A stretch of DNA of 64,000 bases from Polyodon spathula (lineage: Eukaryota > Chordata > Actinopteri > Acipenseriformes > Polyodontidae). The translations under genes were made by a program, and so were the position numbers. The DNA lies in the NCBI RefSeq assembly GCF_017654505.1, contig NC_054559.1, positions 15,933,370-15,997,369 of the forward strand. The letters are read 5' to 3'. A model generated the notes under the pieces. The model was not told where the DNA came from and did no database searches. It saw nothing but the letters and a program-made list of their open reading frames with translations. Below, one piece after another: positions 25,345 through 45,000 of this stretch (position 1 is its first letter; every line of letters starts with the position of its first letter).

Positions 25345-26035
25345 CCCCACTCTTTCCTTTGCAGAGCTCAGGAACTGCTGAACCCTAAGCAGAGCATGCA
25401 GAGAGAGCAAGGGGACTCACTGCTAGCATGCCACAGACACTGAAACTGAAAAAGCAACAGCATCCCAGCAGGGTGTGGTTCACTTACAAACTCCACAGGC
25501 AGTGACATTTTAAACGTGTGGGCACAAGGGCATCCACAGTATGTAAATCTAGACTGAGCCCATTAATAGCAGCTGCAGCACTTGATATTAACAGCAGGTC
25601 CCTGGTGTAGGCCTGTGCGTTGGGACCAGAGTTCAAATCCTCTGACAAATAAATAAATACACAATTACACAAGTATCGACTGACTGACATGAAATAGCCT
25701 GTTCTGTACCCCTCTCTCTTTCGCTCGCTCTAAACTCGTTAGTAGTATTGGACTCGCCACAATAACGTCACTGCCTATACTAGCCACCAGGCGGCGCCCG
25801 AACACCGAGAAACAAAAATACTAGCCTATATGCAGGAGGGAGGAGGGGAGAATGGGTGGTTAGAAATTACTTGCACTAATTCTCTCCTACGTTATTTTAT
25901 CTAAACAAATTACTTTAAATTCCTCTTTAAAAAAACAACAAAAAATTGAAAACATGTTAAACAAAATATCGTTGGAAATACACGCACATATATATCTGAA
26001 AATACAGAGAGACTATTTCTCCAAGTGTTAAATTC

Positions 26036-26190
26036 AAGCAGAATAAAGTTGCTACACTGTCTGCAAAAGAAACACCGATCTCAAAACATGGCAAAACTCA
26101 GACACTGATCCTAATCATAAAGTCAAACCCTTCTAATTACCAACAATGCTAACGATGGACCTGAAAGTTTTATTCAGGAGTTGAAGAGCC
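26036..26190 (+). repeat. Partial copy of the ATF7IP2 central exon
   Basis: About 150 bp matching 9714-9860 at roughly 85-90 per cent by eye (shared blocks ACACCGATCTCAAAACATGG and AAACCCTTCTAATTACCAAC). The two differ by small indels and by substitutions. Both are on the plus strand. The copy has no open frame of use and abuts a long TA microsatellite. It may be a local duplication of ATF7IP2, or both may be copies of an unrecognised dispersed repeat. Confidence 0.7.
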
Positions 26191-26196
26191 GATTCA

Positions 26197-26201
26197 ATAT
26201 A

Positions 26202-26275
<74 letters not shown>

Positions 26276-26355
26276 AATAACATATTGGTCAGTTGTCATT
26301 AATTCCCATATAAACTTCTATCTATCGATTAACATAGCTGATTTCTAATAATACC

Positions 26356-26417
<62 letters not shown>
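26197..26417. repeat. (TA)n and (AAT)n microsatellites
   Basis: A TA run of about 75 bp at 26197-26276, and an ATA/AAT trinucleotide run of about 66 bp at 26350-26417. Confidence 0.92.
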
Positions 26418-26418
<1 letters not shown>

Positions 26419-26800
26419 CTCAAATTGTGTTAAATAACTTGCATGAGTTACAATAGCAAGGCACTGTATTGTGTTGCCTTCGTATAACAATTCACACTGA
26501 GACACACGCACAGGGCACCGCCCCTTTAAGATAAAGTACTGCATTGAAATTGTAAGTAAAGTTTATTGGGATAAAACAAATCCACCCCTCTCTTGTCATA
26601 TTAACCGAGATGAGTGTTGCTAATTTGTGTTATTAACACCGGTACCTGTAAAAATACTTTGTAAAAATGCAAGTTTCCATTAAAACTTCATTCTCCCTCC
26701 TTTTTTTCCCAGCAAAATACGTAGAAGTTCTATCAGATAACTCTTCTGCAACAAAACGGAGTGCTGAGCAAACGCAACACGTTAAAGCACGGATACTCAC

Positions 26801-26920
26801 ATCGGTAGCTTTAAAGTCTCGCAGAAGGGTCGATTTTAACTGTATGGAGTGTAGTTGTGAAGTCCGTGTGATGTAAAGGCAAACTTGATTGAAGCAGACT
26901 GACGCTGTACCAGTAGACGC
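26801..26920 (-). other. EMP2: Candidate non-coding first exon of EMP2
   Basis: The minus strand has a strong donor CCGAT|GTGAGT at 26801, preceded by a unique non-repetitive segment. EMP2 in other vertebrates has a non-coding exon 1 far upstream of its first coding exon. The CT array just upstream (26925-27022) would then be promoter-proximal. No transcript evidence is available; this is a guess from splice signal and position. Confidence 0.25.
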
Positions 26921-26924
26921 TGAG

Positions 26925-27024
<100 letters not shown>

Positions 27025-27099
27025 CTCCCCCTATTCCTTCTGTGCGAGTGAGGTCACAATGTAACCCGGGGGTGTGGTGTGGAATTTAAGATTGTTATT

Positions 27100-30000
27100 C
27101 TGCTGGAGAAAGGGGGGGGGCAGACTTTTTTGAGAAATGTGTGAACAATCCTGCAAGCTGCAGCTACAGCACAAATAGACTACGTGTTTCTGTTTATTTA
27201 TTTAGCCTTTCAGATGCTTGCAGCTCATACCGGCCAATGTCATGATGCTGGGCCAGTAAGATTTGAGGTGCAAGCATTTCGACACAGAACAGTATGAGGG
27301 AGCAAGACAGGGCACACGCACACGCATGCAGAGACACACGCACAAAGACACACACACACAGAGACACACACACACACTCACTCGCTGACAGTACTGAGGA
27401 ATGGGTTTAATGACCCAGACGCTTGGCTAATACAGTTCTCCTAATCATCCAGCTGTTTGGAAATGAAATTATTCTAATTCCATGGTGCAGGGTTCAGGGG
27501 GGTTCAAAATTATTTCTGCAGTAATTCTAGAAGCCACCGAAGCTCTGTTTTATGTTAGGAAGAAATGAAAAAAGAGGATTCAGAGAGAGAGAGGGAGAGA
27601 GAGGGAGAGAGAGAGAGAGAGGCCAATAGCAGAAAGATGATCCCTGGTCATTTACTCTGAAAGGAAGCTGTTAATCAGGCCCAGCTGCCCCGCTCAGCAG
27701 GGCTACAGGGTTCAATCCCTTCCAGACATCACCCCTCTCACACGGTCTCTCTGCTTTGTTTTTGTGCATTTCCTCACTGAGTGTCGATACACAAACCCAC
27801 ACTCCGCAGAGGCAGTGGAATTGCTCCCCGTTCTGTTCCTGCTCTGTTTCCACGGCCGCAGCTCTGTGCCAGGGGAGCCTCACCCTGTTGTCTGAATCAT
27901 TGAAAAGCCCGTTTTCATTCTCGTCTTCTCCCTCTCCATGTGCCTGATGTCCTCGGCAGCCTCTCTGTGTCTCGTGCCAGAGTTGCAGGCAGATGTTTTT
28001 TGGAGCTAATTTATTTGCTGCAGACACTGATGAGTGAAGTGCCCTCTTGTTGCTTCAGTTTGACCAGCAGCCTTTCTTCTATACTAAATAAAATAAATCG
28101 GCTATGCATTAAAGTTTACCATGGTGACTCTGCACGTGGTTTTGTATTGAACCTTGCTTTCCCCATGGTTATACTATGCATTTATTTAGCTTATCCCTGT
28201 GGAGAACCATGGTTTTTACTAGGCTTTACCATTGCTCCCAATGGTTCTCCATGCCTGCCAGTGCTTTACTACAGTTTGCTATGATTTTAGCAGTCTTTAA
28301 ACACTTTTTTATAAGGGGTTTGACTTGTTAAAAGTGTGTGGGCTTTACAATACTTTCACTATGCTGTATTACACTTTTTTAGGCTTTTACTATGGGAAAC
28401 TTTTTCCAAGGGAGTGGCTCTATAGCTTTGCACAAAAGAATCCCTGAACACACAGTGCATTTCCTGGGGTTCATCTTCAAGTTTAGTCGACTAGGCTCCC
28501 CTTTGTGGTTCCATAACAAACCCTCTGTGATTGCGAAGGCTGTTTGGCTTTGATTCCACGCATGCAATTGCATTTTCATTAGGTTCTTTGTTGTGTGCAG
28601 TGTTGCTTTGAAAGGCTGCATGTGTTTTTGTTTTGGTGACTGAGGATTAAGCAGTCTAGACATGTCCATTACCCCTTACAAATCCAAGCAAAAAGATGCC
28701 CTGCTGCAAGGAACAAGGATGTTAGAAATTCCTAAAAGTTGGAAAAGCAAAGACAAGCTGCTCCGCATGTTGGAGTCTCGTGGTACTAACATCGGTGTGG
28801 AAGTGTCGCTGGGGTTGTGTCTCACAGGTCTGGAAGAGCGTGAACAGAGAGAGAGTCCCGAGGGATTATGACAGGGCTCTTACTCCCAGTTTTCCTGTAG
28901 CCCTGCTGTGACACATTCTCTCGGGCAGTCCTGTGGAGACAGGCACAGCTGTTATGTAACTGCATTGCTACAGCTAGCTGAAATTGCAGGCAATTACCAC
29001 CATGCTGAGATTGGAGATTATCACCCAGCGTGTGAGGCTTTGCTAAACCGTGCTCTACTGCCACTAAATTCAATTTGACCTGCAAGTAAAATCAAACGTG
29101 AAAAAGCTGAACCGTGTAGCACTGGAATGTTATACAGCCCCTTTGAGATGGCTGTTCTGTGACCCCGTGTCATCACCCAGGACTCTGCCCCCTCCCAGTT
29201 GGGATGTCTGTAGAGTCTTTACTTTATGAGACTTTTCCAGTGGTCTGGATCGCTTATTGTCTCTCATTAGGTTGTGTTGCTCTTTACTGAATTTCAATAT
29301 CTCTGTGGTAGAGCCATGCAGTATCTGCAGGGTGATTTAAGAGTGAAGAGGAACTCTGAAGGAGGTGCAGTTACAGACAGTGGGGTTACAGTGACAAAAA
29401 GGTCCCGTCTTATCATTGCAGGAGTGTCCACAATGGGGCTCACTGTCTTTTAGTTCCAGGTTGTCTCTCAAATCTGTTGCACAAACTGAAGCAAGCCTCG
29501 TCCGCAGTCAGATGTGTCCTGGATTTGCATAGACAAAAGGAAAACGCCTAGGGGCTCCCATTTGCATTGCTGCCTCCAAAACAGACTCTCTGGACAGAAA
29601 GAGCCTCGAAGGGGGAGGGCACATTGCAAAAAAAAACCCCAAAAAACACAAGCGTGGCTGAGTAACTGGGAGCAGACCAGACTCGCTGCTCCTCCTCATC
29701 GCTGTACTATTCTTCTCAGGTCTGAGTGGAACGAATGAGGGTTCTGTTCGTGTGATAAGCAGAAGATTCTTGAAACACACAAATGAGATTAGTTAGGAAT
29801 GCAAAGTCCAAACACACGTGCACAAGCGCACACGCACACACACGCACACACGCACACGCACACACACACGCACACACATACACATACACAACAAGAGCTT
29901 TCTTCAAAGCGACTTTAAAGTAAATAACGATAACTAAACAAAAGAAAACAGATATTTGAATATTATTTGCTGGAGATGAAATGCAAAACAACGCCTCCCT

Positions 30001-30997
30001 TTGCTTTACAATGCCTTCGCAGTGCTTGATTACACCTTGCTTTGTTTTTACTATAGGAAGGTTTTATAAGGGCTGTGGGTCAGGGCATATCAGGGGAGGC
30101 TGTGCGTGTCTTCTAGTCAGTTTGTTGACACACACTTTCCTTCCCAGGCTAAAACACTTAGCTCAATTACAAAGAGTGTATTTTCATTGGCATTTTAACC
30201 CAATTCAAAACTAATAAAAGCCACGTGCAATTAAAAAAAAATCAGTCTTTTAGTTTTTACCACGGAGCCCTGCAGTGATACCGGTCAGGAGAGCCAATGG
30301 AATCCCTGAAGGTCATGTGCTCCGTGGGCTTCCTATTAAACAAGCATGACGGGCTTGCATTCATGGGAGCAAAACGACCTGTTCCACTGTGTGAAAAAGA
30401 ACAGTAAGAAATGATACTCAAGCATCACGAGACTCGAGATGGTAACGACCTGGCTGTGAGCTCGGGGGTCCCGTGATCTTCTGGGACACAAACTAACAAA
30501 GAAAAAAAAAAGCAAGCAAAACGTAGCAAATGCAATTCGAGAGGGGATGAAAAATGCCATCATGGTCGGAACTTCTGTTTTGCAGATTTTAGAAATGAAT
30601 GAATTACACCCAGCAGAATGGATCTGCAGCTTCTCTGAAGAAAAGATTAGCTCTTTTCAATGCAAGTGAATGAGAAGAAGGAGCAGCTTGATTGAACACG
30701 GTCCAGAGGGGTCAAGGAGGAAAAGAGCCGAGTCCCCTTATAAAAGTGTGCAGTGGTATACCAGTGATTTTAATAGTTAGCGTGCCCTGCTATCTGTCCA
30801 GTTATGTTCCCTCACCACAGCTATTCCCCACACTGCTCTGGAGAACTGAAGGTTCAGAGGGCGTCCTCCGTTCCCACGACCGAGCCAAGAGCCAAGTTCC
30901 TCTTTACACCCAGCAACTGAACGTATAGTTCCTTTAATTGCCCAATAAATCGTGGGTGTAACCTGCTTTTCTTGACTATGTTTGCATAGGAAACGCA

Positions 30998-31034
<37 letters not shown>

Positions 31035-31037
31035 CGG

Positions 31038-31073
<36 letters not shown>

Positions 31074-31260
31074 ATATATTATATATAAATAAAGCATCTC
31101 CTTATCGAGCTGCTCCGAGTGAAATCAAACACCAGATCCTGCTCTGCCGGACGGGACTCACACACACTGAGCCCAGCCTGAATCTACAGCAGCTTTCTGA
31201 GTTTTAATACTGTGCAGGCACGAGCTTTAAAGTTGCATGTTATTAGGTGCTGCTGTTCTG
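27100..31260. other. Intergenic region between EMP2 and TEKT5
   Basis: No gene recognised. It contains (CA)n at about 27345-27378 and 29815-29890, (GA)n at 27582-27622, TA runs at 30998-31086, and degenerate TTTAC/CATGG-rich sequence at 28100-28410 and 29995-30075. The last shares a TTTACTATGGGAAACTT core with 22430-22448. Confidence 0.6.
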
Positions 31261-31321
31261 CACAGTGAGATGATGAGAGGAGGAGGGGGTGTTGGGAGGT
31301 GGGGAAGGTGTGCAGGGTGGG

Positions 31322-31384
31322 GGGGTCAGGTGTACCCCAGCAGCCTGGGGGTGCTGTGAGAGGTGGGGAAGGTGTGTAGGGGGG

Positions 31385-31412
<28 letters not shown>
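31322..31412 (-). repeat. 59-bp tandem duplication of the TEKT5 coding end
   Basis: The segment encoding STPRLLGYT plus stop (from about 31387 up) is repeated 59 bp downstream at about 31328-31352, with the same reading and a TGA instead of TAA. Both copies are separated by the same G-rich spacer (GTGAGAGGTGGGGAAGGTGT). The second copy lies after the real stop, in the 3' UTR. Confidence 0.85.
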
Positions 31413-38446
<7,034 letters not shown>

Positions 38447-38739
38447 ACTGGACCTCAGGTCCTCAGGACCTCCTGTGCGGTGGACTGTTACACTTTTCTT
38501 TTTTAAAACCAAACTGTGAAGTTATATGACCGCCGCTCTGTCATCATAAGGCTGTAGTCGTCAGTGAAGCTGTCTGTCACCGCGGTTAACTGTCACGGAC
38601 TACATCTGGCAAAACCACAGGTCAGGTAGATAATATCGCTATAGCCATGACTGAATATAGTAAAATAGATAAATACATTAAAAAAAAATACTTTTAACAC
38701 TGAGAGTGTATGCGTACAGAAATTGTATCCTCCCTTCAA

Positions 38740-38772
<33 letters not shown>

Positions 38773-39081
38773 ACTATAATAAGAATGTATGTAACCGTTC
38801 GTCGCTGTGCATTGTTTGCGGGTGCAATGAGTGGTTCAGGTAATCGGTGATTTGACGCGTTTTATTTGATTTCGTGCCTGTGTGCTCGGCGCTGCAGCTC
38901 CGTTTGCACTGCACCGTGCGCACAGGGTCTGGCTGCAGGGGCGGGCGCTCCTGCTCCTCGGTTGCTATGGACGCTGGGCTCTGTCCGCTTAGTAATTTTA
39001 ACAAGCGGAACCATTGTTCCAGAGTCGACTCGAAACTATTTCCTATGCGCACCCGTCTGCCTTGCCTCAGACTGTTTCGGA
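38447..39081. promoter_or_regulatory. Head-to-head TEKT5/NUBP1 promoter region
   Basis: The two start codons are 635 bp apart on opposite strands. The NUBP1-proximal half (38880-39080) is GC-rich with many CpGs, a GC box GGGGCGGGC at 38938-38946 and an RFX-type X-box GTTGCTATGGACGC at 38961-38974. X-boxes mark promoters of ciliary and flagellar genes, which fits TEKT5. A TTA trinucleotide run lies at about 38741-38770. The same divergent arrangement exists in human. Confidence 0.65.
38961..38974. promoter_or_regulatory. Putative RFX X-box
   Basis: GTTGCTATGGACGC resembles the inverted-repeat consensus GTNRCC-N(0-3)-RGYAAC: the left half is good, the right half diverges in its last bases. It lies between TEKT5 and NUBP1. 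Confidence 0.45.
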
Positions 39082-42000
39082 ATGGCAGACGTACCGAGTG
39101 ACGCTCCTGAAGGTGAGTGTGCGGCATGTGCACGTCTTAACACTGGAACCCGATTTTACACCAGAACTGTGGATCTGGAGGCACCCGAGTCCTGCCCAGG
39201 GCATCGTGCTTTATTACAAGAAAACAGCATACAGTTAGACGAGGATGACTAGAAAAATCATTCGCCTCAAACTGCTGCACGAAAAAACAGATATTTAACC
39301 TCGATTTCTAATTAATACCTTACTGCTCTGAACTTAATATATATAATGATTTTTTTTTCATTATCGCCTTAATTTATTGGCTAAAAATCACTAATGCCAG
39401 CAGTAGCGCGCTGTATGTGGCGATTCTCACTGAAAGTGGGTTTGTGGGTTTAGATTTATACAGTATGAATGTTAACGTTTTACGTTTGTAGTATACGACT
39501 GTGTGTATGTTATTTAAACATGCAATACAAACATGTATGTTAAAATGCTTGGCAGTACTGTGACGTTCTTCACTGTTTCCCGATGCAGACTGTCCTGGCA
39601 CTGCCAGTGCCCAGGCTGGGAAGACCTCAGCGTGTCAGGGGTGTCCCAATCAAGCAGCCTGCGCCTCGGGGACACCCAAAGCACCAGACCCTGGTATTGT
39701 ATTCTTTTATCTTTCTTCTTCATCCCTGTTGAAAACAAGCGGACTGTGCTAATTCAGCTTGCCTGGCGTGTATGTGTATGCTTATTCTTTTTAATAAATA
39801 CAAGTCGTAGATATTATGTAAGAATGCACACTGTTTCAAGTTGGAATTGCATTGCACAATTATTATTAGTAGTATTTTTAGTAGTAGTATTAATAAGGAT
39901 TACGATAAATGCCATGTTATTCAACTATAAAGACACAGCTGTAACGTTCTTTCAGCTGCACTGGTGGTGTCTGCTTTGTGTCTGCATCATGAAAAAGGCA
40001 GAGAATCTGAATGTTCTGCTTCTGTGTGCTGTCTGCTAAAGAAGCATGCACCTTCAATATACCTTCTCTCTTTATTATTCATTGCAGCAATAGAAGAGAT
40101 AAAGCAGAAGATGTCTGCTGTGAAACACAAAGTCCTGGTTCTCTCAGGGAAGGGGGGAGTGGGGAAGAGCACCTTCAGCGCACACCTGGCCCACGGCTTA
40201 GCAGGGGACCAGTCTAAAGAGGTAAAGCATCACTGCACACTGGGCTCCTGCAGCAGATTTTAAACCAGAATCTTTTCATTTCGTTTCAACACTTCCCCCT
40301 CCTCCAAACCAGTGACTCATTTTAATACATGCTGCGTAATGCAGTTACAAAGTTGCCTCATAGTCTCATCATCTAAATCTAATAATTCACTTGGATGGAC
40401 AACAGACATGGGACTACATTTTTCTTCCTCATTTCGATTATTATGATGTTTTTAATCGTTTTAGTTTATTAGTCACAGGCACACATGTATGATTCAGTGT
40501 TAAGTGAAGCAATGTGTGCAGAATGTTCATGGCAATGCTGTGTAGTGTTATTCCGTTATATTATTGTACAGTATATATTCTTGGGAAACTGAGTTTGCTT
40601 TTGTGAATGAGGCAAACCTTCCCAGACACTTTATGCAGAAACTGTTTAGCTGTTTAACTAGTTTGATATTTAAAATGTTCTTCTGCTGTTTTAAAAGGGA
40701 CAGCTTTTCAAGGCAGCACTGAAGGTCGTCTGCAGTAAATCTTTTTCCTCGGCTTTGGTCTGGTTTCTGAATTCCGATTGATGGCGGATCTCTCATTCCC
40801 AAAGCAGTATCCGGTGCTGGGAAAACGATTTATCTGCTTTTGATTTTGGGATATCCAATCGTTTTGTTTGGCTCTGTTACAGCTTGCTAATTATCAAAGT
40901 ACCCACCGCTGACATTGACTCAGGAGGTTTGAACAATTGAATACGTCGCTCCTCGAGTTGCAGACAGCCCACTTCCCTGGGGAGTTGAAGACCACGCTAC
41001 GAACACAGCACACACTAATAGAAATCGCATGTGCTCAGGAAGTCTTTAGATGCCCGTCTCGTTTCAAAAGTGACCCTCATTGGCTCCCTGAAATACTGAA
41101 ATGTATGGAGCCAACAGGGTTTGAAACGGATGAATTTTCATATCTTATTCACAGTTATGATTATTATTATTAACTCAAGCCTGAGTGCTGCAGATTAGCT
41201 CATAATGCATCAGCCTTAATGAGTGATTTGATAAAGTTCTAATCAAGTATTAACAGAAAGGAAAGTGGGCATGAATTAGAACATCCTGTTTCCTGCTGAG
41301 GATAGTGCAGTGACAGGGACAGCCTAGACTGGCTCCCATTGTCACCGAGTCACCAGCGAGGCTGGTTCTCACTGTCACCGAGTCACCAGCGAGGCTGGTT
41401 CTCACTGTCACCGAGTCACCAGCGAGGCTGGTTCTCACCAGCGAGGCTGGTTCTCACCGAGTCACCAGCGAGGCTGGTTCTCACTGTCACCGAGTCACCA
41501 GCGAGGCTGGTTCTCACTGTCACAGAGTCACCAGCGAGGCTGGTTCTCACTGTCACGGAGTCACCAGCGAGGCTGGTTCTCACTGTCACGGAGTCACCAG
41601 CGAGGCTGGTTCTCACTGTCACGGAGTCACCAGCGAGGCTGGTTCTCACTGTCACGGAGTCACCAGCGAGGCTGGTTCTCACTGTCACGGAGTCACCAGC
41701 GAGGCTGGTTCTCACTGTCACGGAGTCACCAGCGAGGCTGGTTCTCACTGTCACGGAGTCACCAGCGAGGCTGGTTCTCACTGTCACGGAGTCACCAGCG
41801 AGGCTGGTTCTCACTGTCACGGAGTCACCAGCGAGGCTGGTTCTCACTGTCACGGAGTCACCAGCGAGGCTGGTTCTCACTGTCACGGAGTCACCAGCGA
41901 GGCTGGTTCTCATTGTCACGGAGTCACCAGCGAGGCTGGTTCTCATTGTCACGGAGTCACCAGCGAGGCTGGTTCTGCAGTTCCTTGATGTGCTGCTCTT

Positions 42001-45000
42001 AGTTCTTCTCCATCTTCGCTCAGTGAAGCCCCTGGTGTAACTCTCACCCTGTTTATACCGTCCCGTTCCACAGTGCGAGGTTTCTGCTCTCTGTGCTGGA
42101 TTGGGTCTCTTTAAAAGGGGAGCGTCCAAACATCATCTTTGGCTCACTTTCATTCCTCTGACCCTGACGGGCTCCGTGACTCTGCAGTGCCCGAGGCCTC
42201 ACGCAGGATTCATTTTCTTTTTCTCTCTCTCGCTCTGTCTTTCTCTCTCTCTCACATACATTTTTGTTCGTCCTGCGGTCAAAGGCAGGTCATTTGTATC
42301 CTCTGGAAACACATGTGCAGAACAATACAAACGCCATTGATCACATTAATTGTATTCTTTAGCTATTTCTAAATGAATCCAGATAAGAGTTTGCTTGCCC
42401 AGATATTCCACGCACTTGGCTACCATTATATAATCTGTGTTTTCCCTAATATACAACTTGCTTCTGGTTGTTGATTACAGATACTCGCTTCTCAGAAGAC
42501 CACAGTACATGGAAAGTGAGGCTTATCTATAGGAATAGAAAGTGATTGTACAAGGGAACACAATGCCTGCGCAGTGTGTTTTATTAGTTTAGATGCTGGT
42601 GTGCTCATGCACTATTCTTATATGCAAACTCTGAGATTCTGTTTGAATTACTGTGACCGGAATCAGCAGATTTTTGATTGCATTTACTACAGTTCATCAC
42701 TAATTATGCAAAAGGTTAAGATCAGGGCAAATATTGCTGTGTGCACACAACCCCCTCTTCTAATGAACCCCTTTCCCGCTATGCTACTAGCAGGGGCTGC
42801 TTTGCAGCTTCCTGTCAGCATGTTTCAGACTGTCCCAATCTGGGCTTGCATTCTGATTCCTCCCACTGCTTTCCCTCTATCTTACCTTCTACTGGCCAGA
42901 CTAAAGTACAGAGCGCACACATCAAATATGCTGGCTTCGCGACCACTGCAATAAAAAACAAAGAGAGCCTCAGCCCGGCGTGTTCAGAGCTGTTTTCACC
43001 ATCCACAGTCCCTGGAGTTCAAAAACAACCAGACATTCCCCTTGGATGAACTCACTCCGATCTTCCTGTTCAGCAGACACAGCTTTGTACAAGAGAAAGA
43101 AATTGCACTGTGATATTGCAGAACCAGACGCAGTTTCCAAACCTGATGCTGCAACTGCGGGGCCTGCAGTGTTTAACGCACAAGGGTATGAGGAAGGATT
43201 GTTGGCAGGGTGACGCGCTGTATGCAGTGATGCAGAAGCAACGCCTCATTTGTAACTTCTGTCCCAGGATATCAAGGCGATTTATTAGACAAACATCTCA
43301 GGTCGGGCATTAATCGGTGCAGCGAGTTTGTCTGCATTGAGGTGATGTTTTTTTGGTCATTAGTTTTGTTCTCGAAACCTAAACTGAACTATGAAGCGCT
43401 TCTTGTGAAAATCCTGCCCAGGTTTCGCTTCCTTATCGAGGAGTAGACAGACCAGCCAGGGAGCGGTGCTGAGGTGTATGCAGGAAGATCTGATCTGCCA
43501 CTGCAACGTGTCGACTTCAGAAAAGCCTTCAAATAGAATTAAAACATGCAAATGCATTCAGAAAATGTTCCTATCAAGAAGCCAGAAGAATGTTAAGCCT
43601 GTCGTTACAGAATACAGTCTAAAAGTAAATGAATTCTCTGTGCTGTTCAGTTAATCCTCCCAGCCTCTTCGCGGGACAGCAATAGTTCAAGTTTAGGAGC
43701 TGCATGTGTTTTTCCTCCAAGGAGGAGTAAATGTCTATTTCCATTAGCTGTAACTCTTCTCCTGCCTCCTGCTCTTGTGCCAACGCTGTAGTCTGTAAAG
43801 CCCAGACTGTAAGCGTCCTCAGTTACAGTAGGATTGTAGTGTGCCCTCGTCTGGGTCAGTAAACATTCCCTTTGTGGGGCTCCTGAGTGGCTCATCCAGT
43901 AAAGGTGCTCCGCTTGGAGTACAGGATCTGCCCCCTATAGCCTGGAGATCGCAGGTTCGAGTCTAGGCTGTGTCACAGCCGACCGTGACCGGGGGTTCCT
44001 AGGGGGCGGCGCACAATTGGCAGAGCGCCGCCCAGGTAGGGAGGGATTAGGTCAGCAGGGCAATCCACGGTTCACTGGTTCTGCCAGAGTCAAAAGCATC
44101 TTCGATTTCTTCTTTACATTTCTCTTCATGCACCATCAATAACCAGTTATTCATGTTTTATTTATTTTTCTAAACAGATTGCTCTGCTTGATGTTGACAT
44201 CTGTGGGCCGTCAATACCGAGGATCATGGGGCTGGAGGGAGAGCAGGTAATATGCAGCTCAGGAAATAAACCTTTGGGTACATGTACTGATACTGCTAGC
44301 AGTGTAGAGATGGGCAGGAGAGCTGCCTGCCTGTCTGGCTGTCTCTCTGTCTGCCTGCCTGCCTGCATGTCTGTCTGTGTGCGTGACATTCATGTGCGTC
44401 TCCTGTAACATTGTTTATTCTCCACCTTGCAGGTTCACCAGAGTGGCTCTGGATGGTCTCCCGTGGTAAGATAAGATATTTGTACTGTAAATCATTCTGT
44501 CACTGTTGGGGGGGACGGGGGGGCATTTTCTGGAGGTAAATTCACAGTATGACACACTGCCTCTTCTCTTAGGTAGCTGGTGTCTGTCAATACAATAGGA
44601 AACATCCGATGGTCAAAAGAATTCTTTGAACGCCTTTCCTTCCCCACCCCATGCACAGTACAGCAAAACGGCATGGGCTGCATTCTCGAAAGTGAAAAAA
44701 TAAACCAGACAAAAAACCTTTTCATTTCGGGGCTTGTAGAGTAAGCAGTCTTACGCAGTTTGTAATCGGGGTTTTGTTTGTTGCTCTAAATATAATTTGT
44801 AGTAAATAGCTTTGAGAATCAGGCCCCACGACTTCATTCCAGGAAGTGTGCAAGTCGGAATTCAGCCATAAGTGTGTCAGTGACACCACCAGACCCATGA
44901 AGAGTATTTGCTGCACAAACTCACTTAGCGCTGGAATGCTGGAGGGAGATTTTGTACATGTTACAAAGTAGCTGGAAAGTTAGTCCAGTGTTTCTTCTCA

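Noticed and set aside
27671..28027. 118-codon minus-strand frame between EMP2 and TEKT5
   Set aside because: No family resemblance, no splice or promoter context, and length is within chance for a GC-richer patch.
41339..42129. 233- and 237-codon frames with 11-residue repeats
   Set aside because: Translation of the 33-bp minisatellite in a NUBP1 intron.
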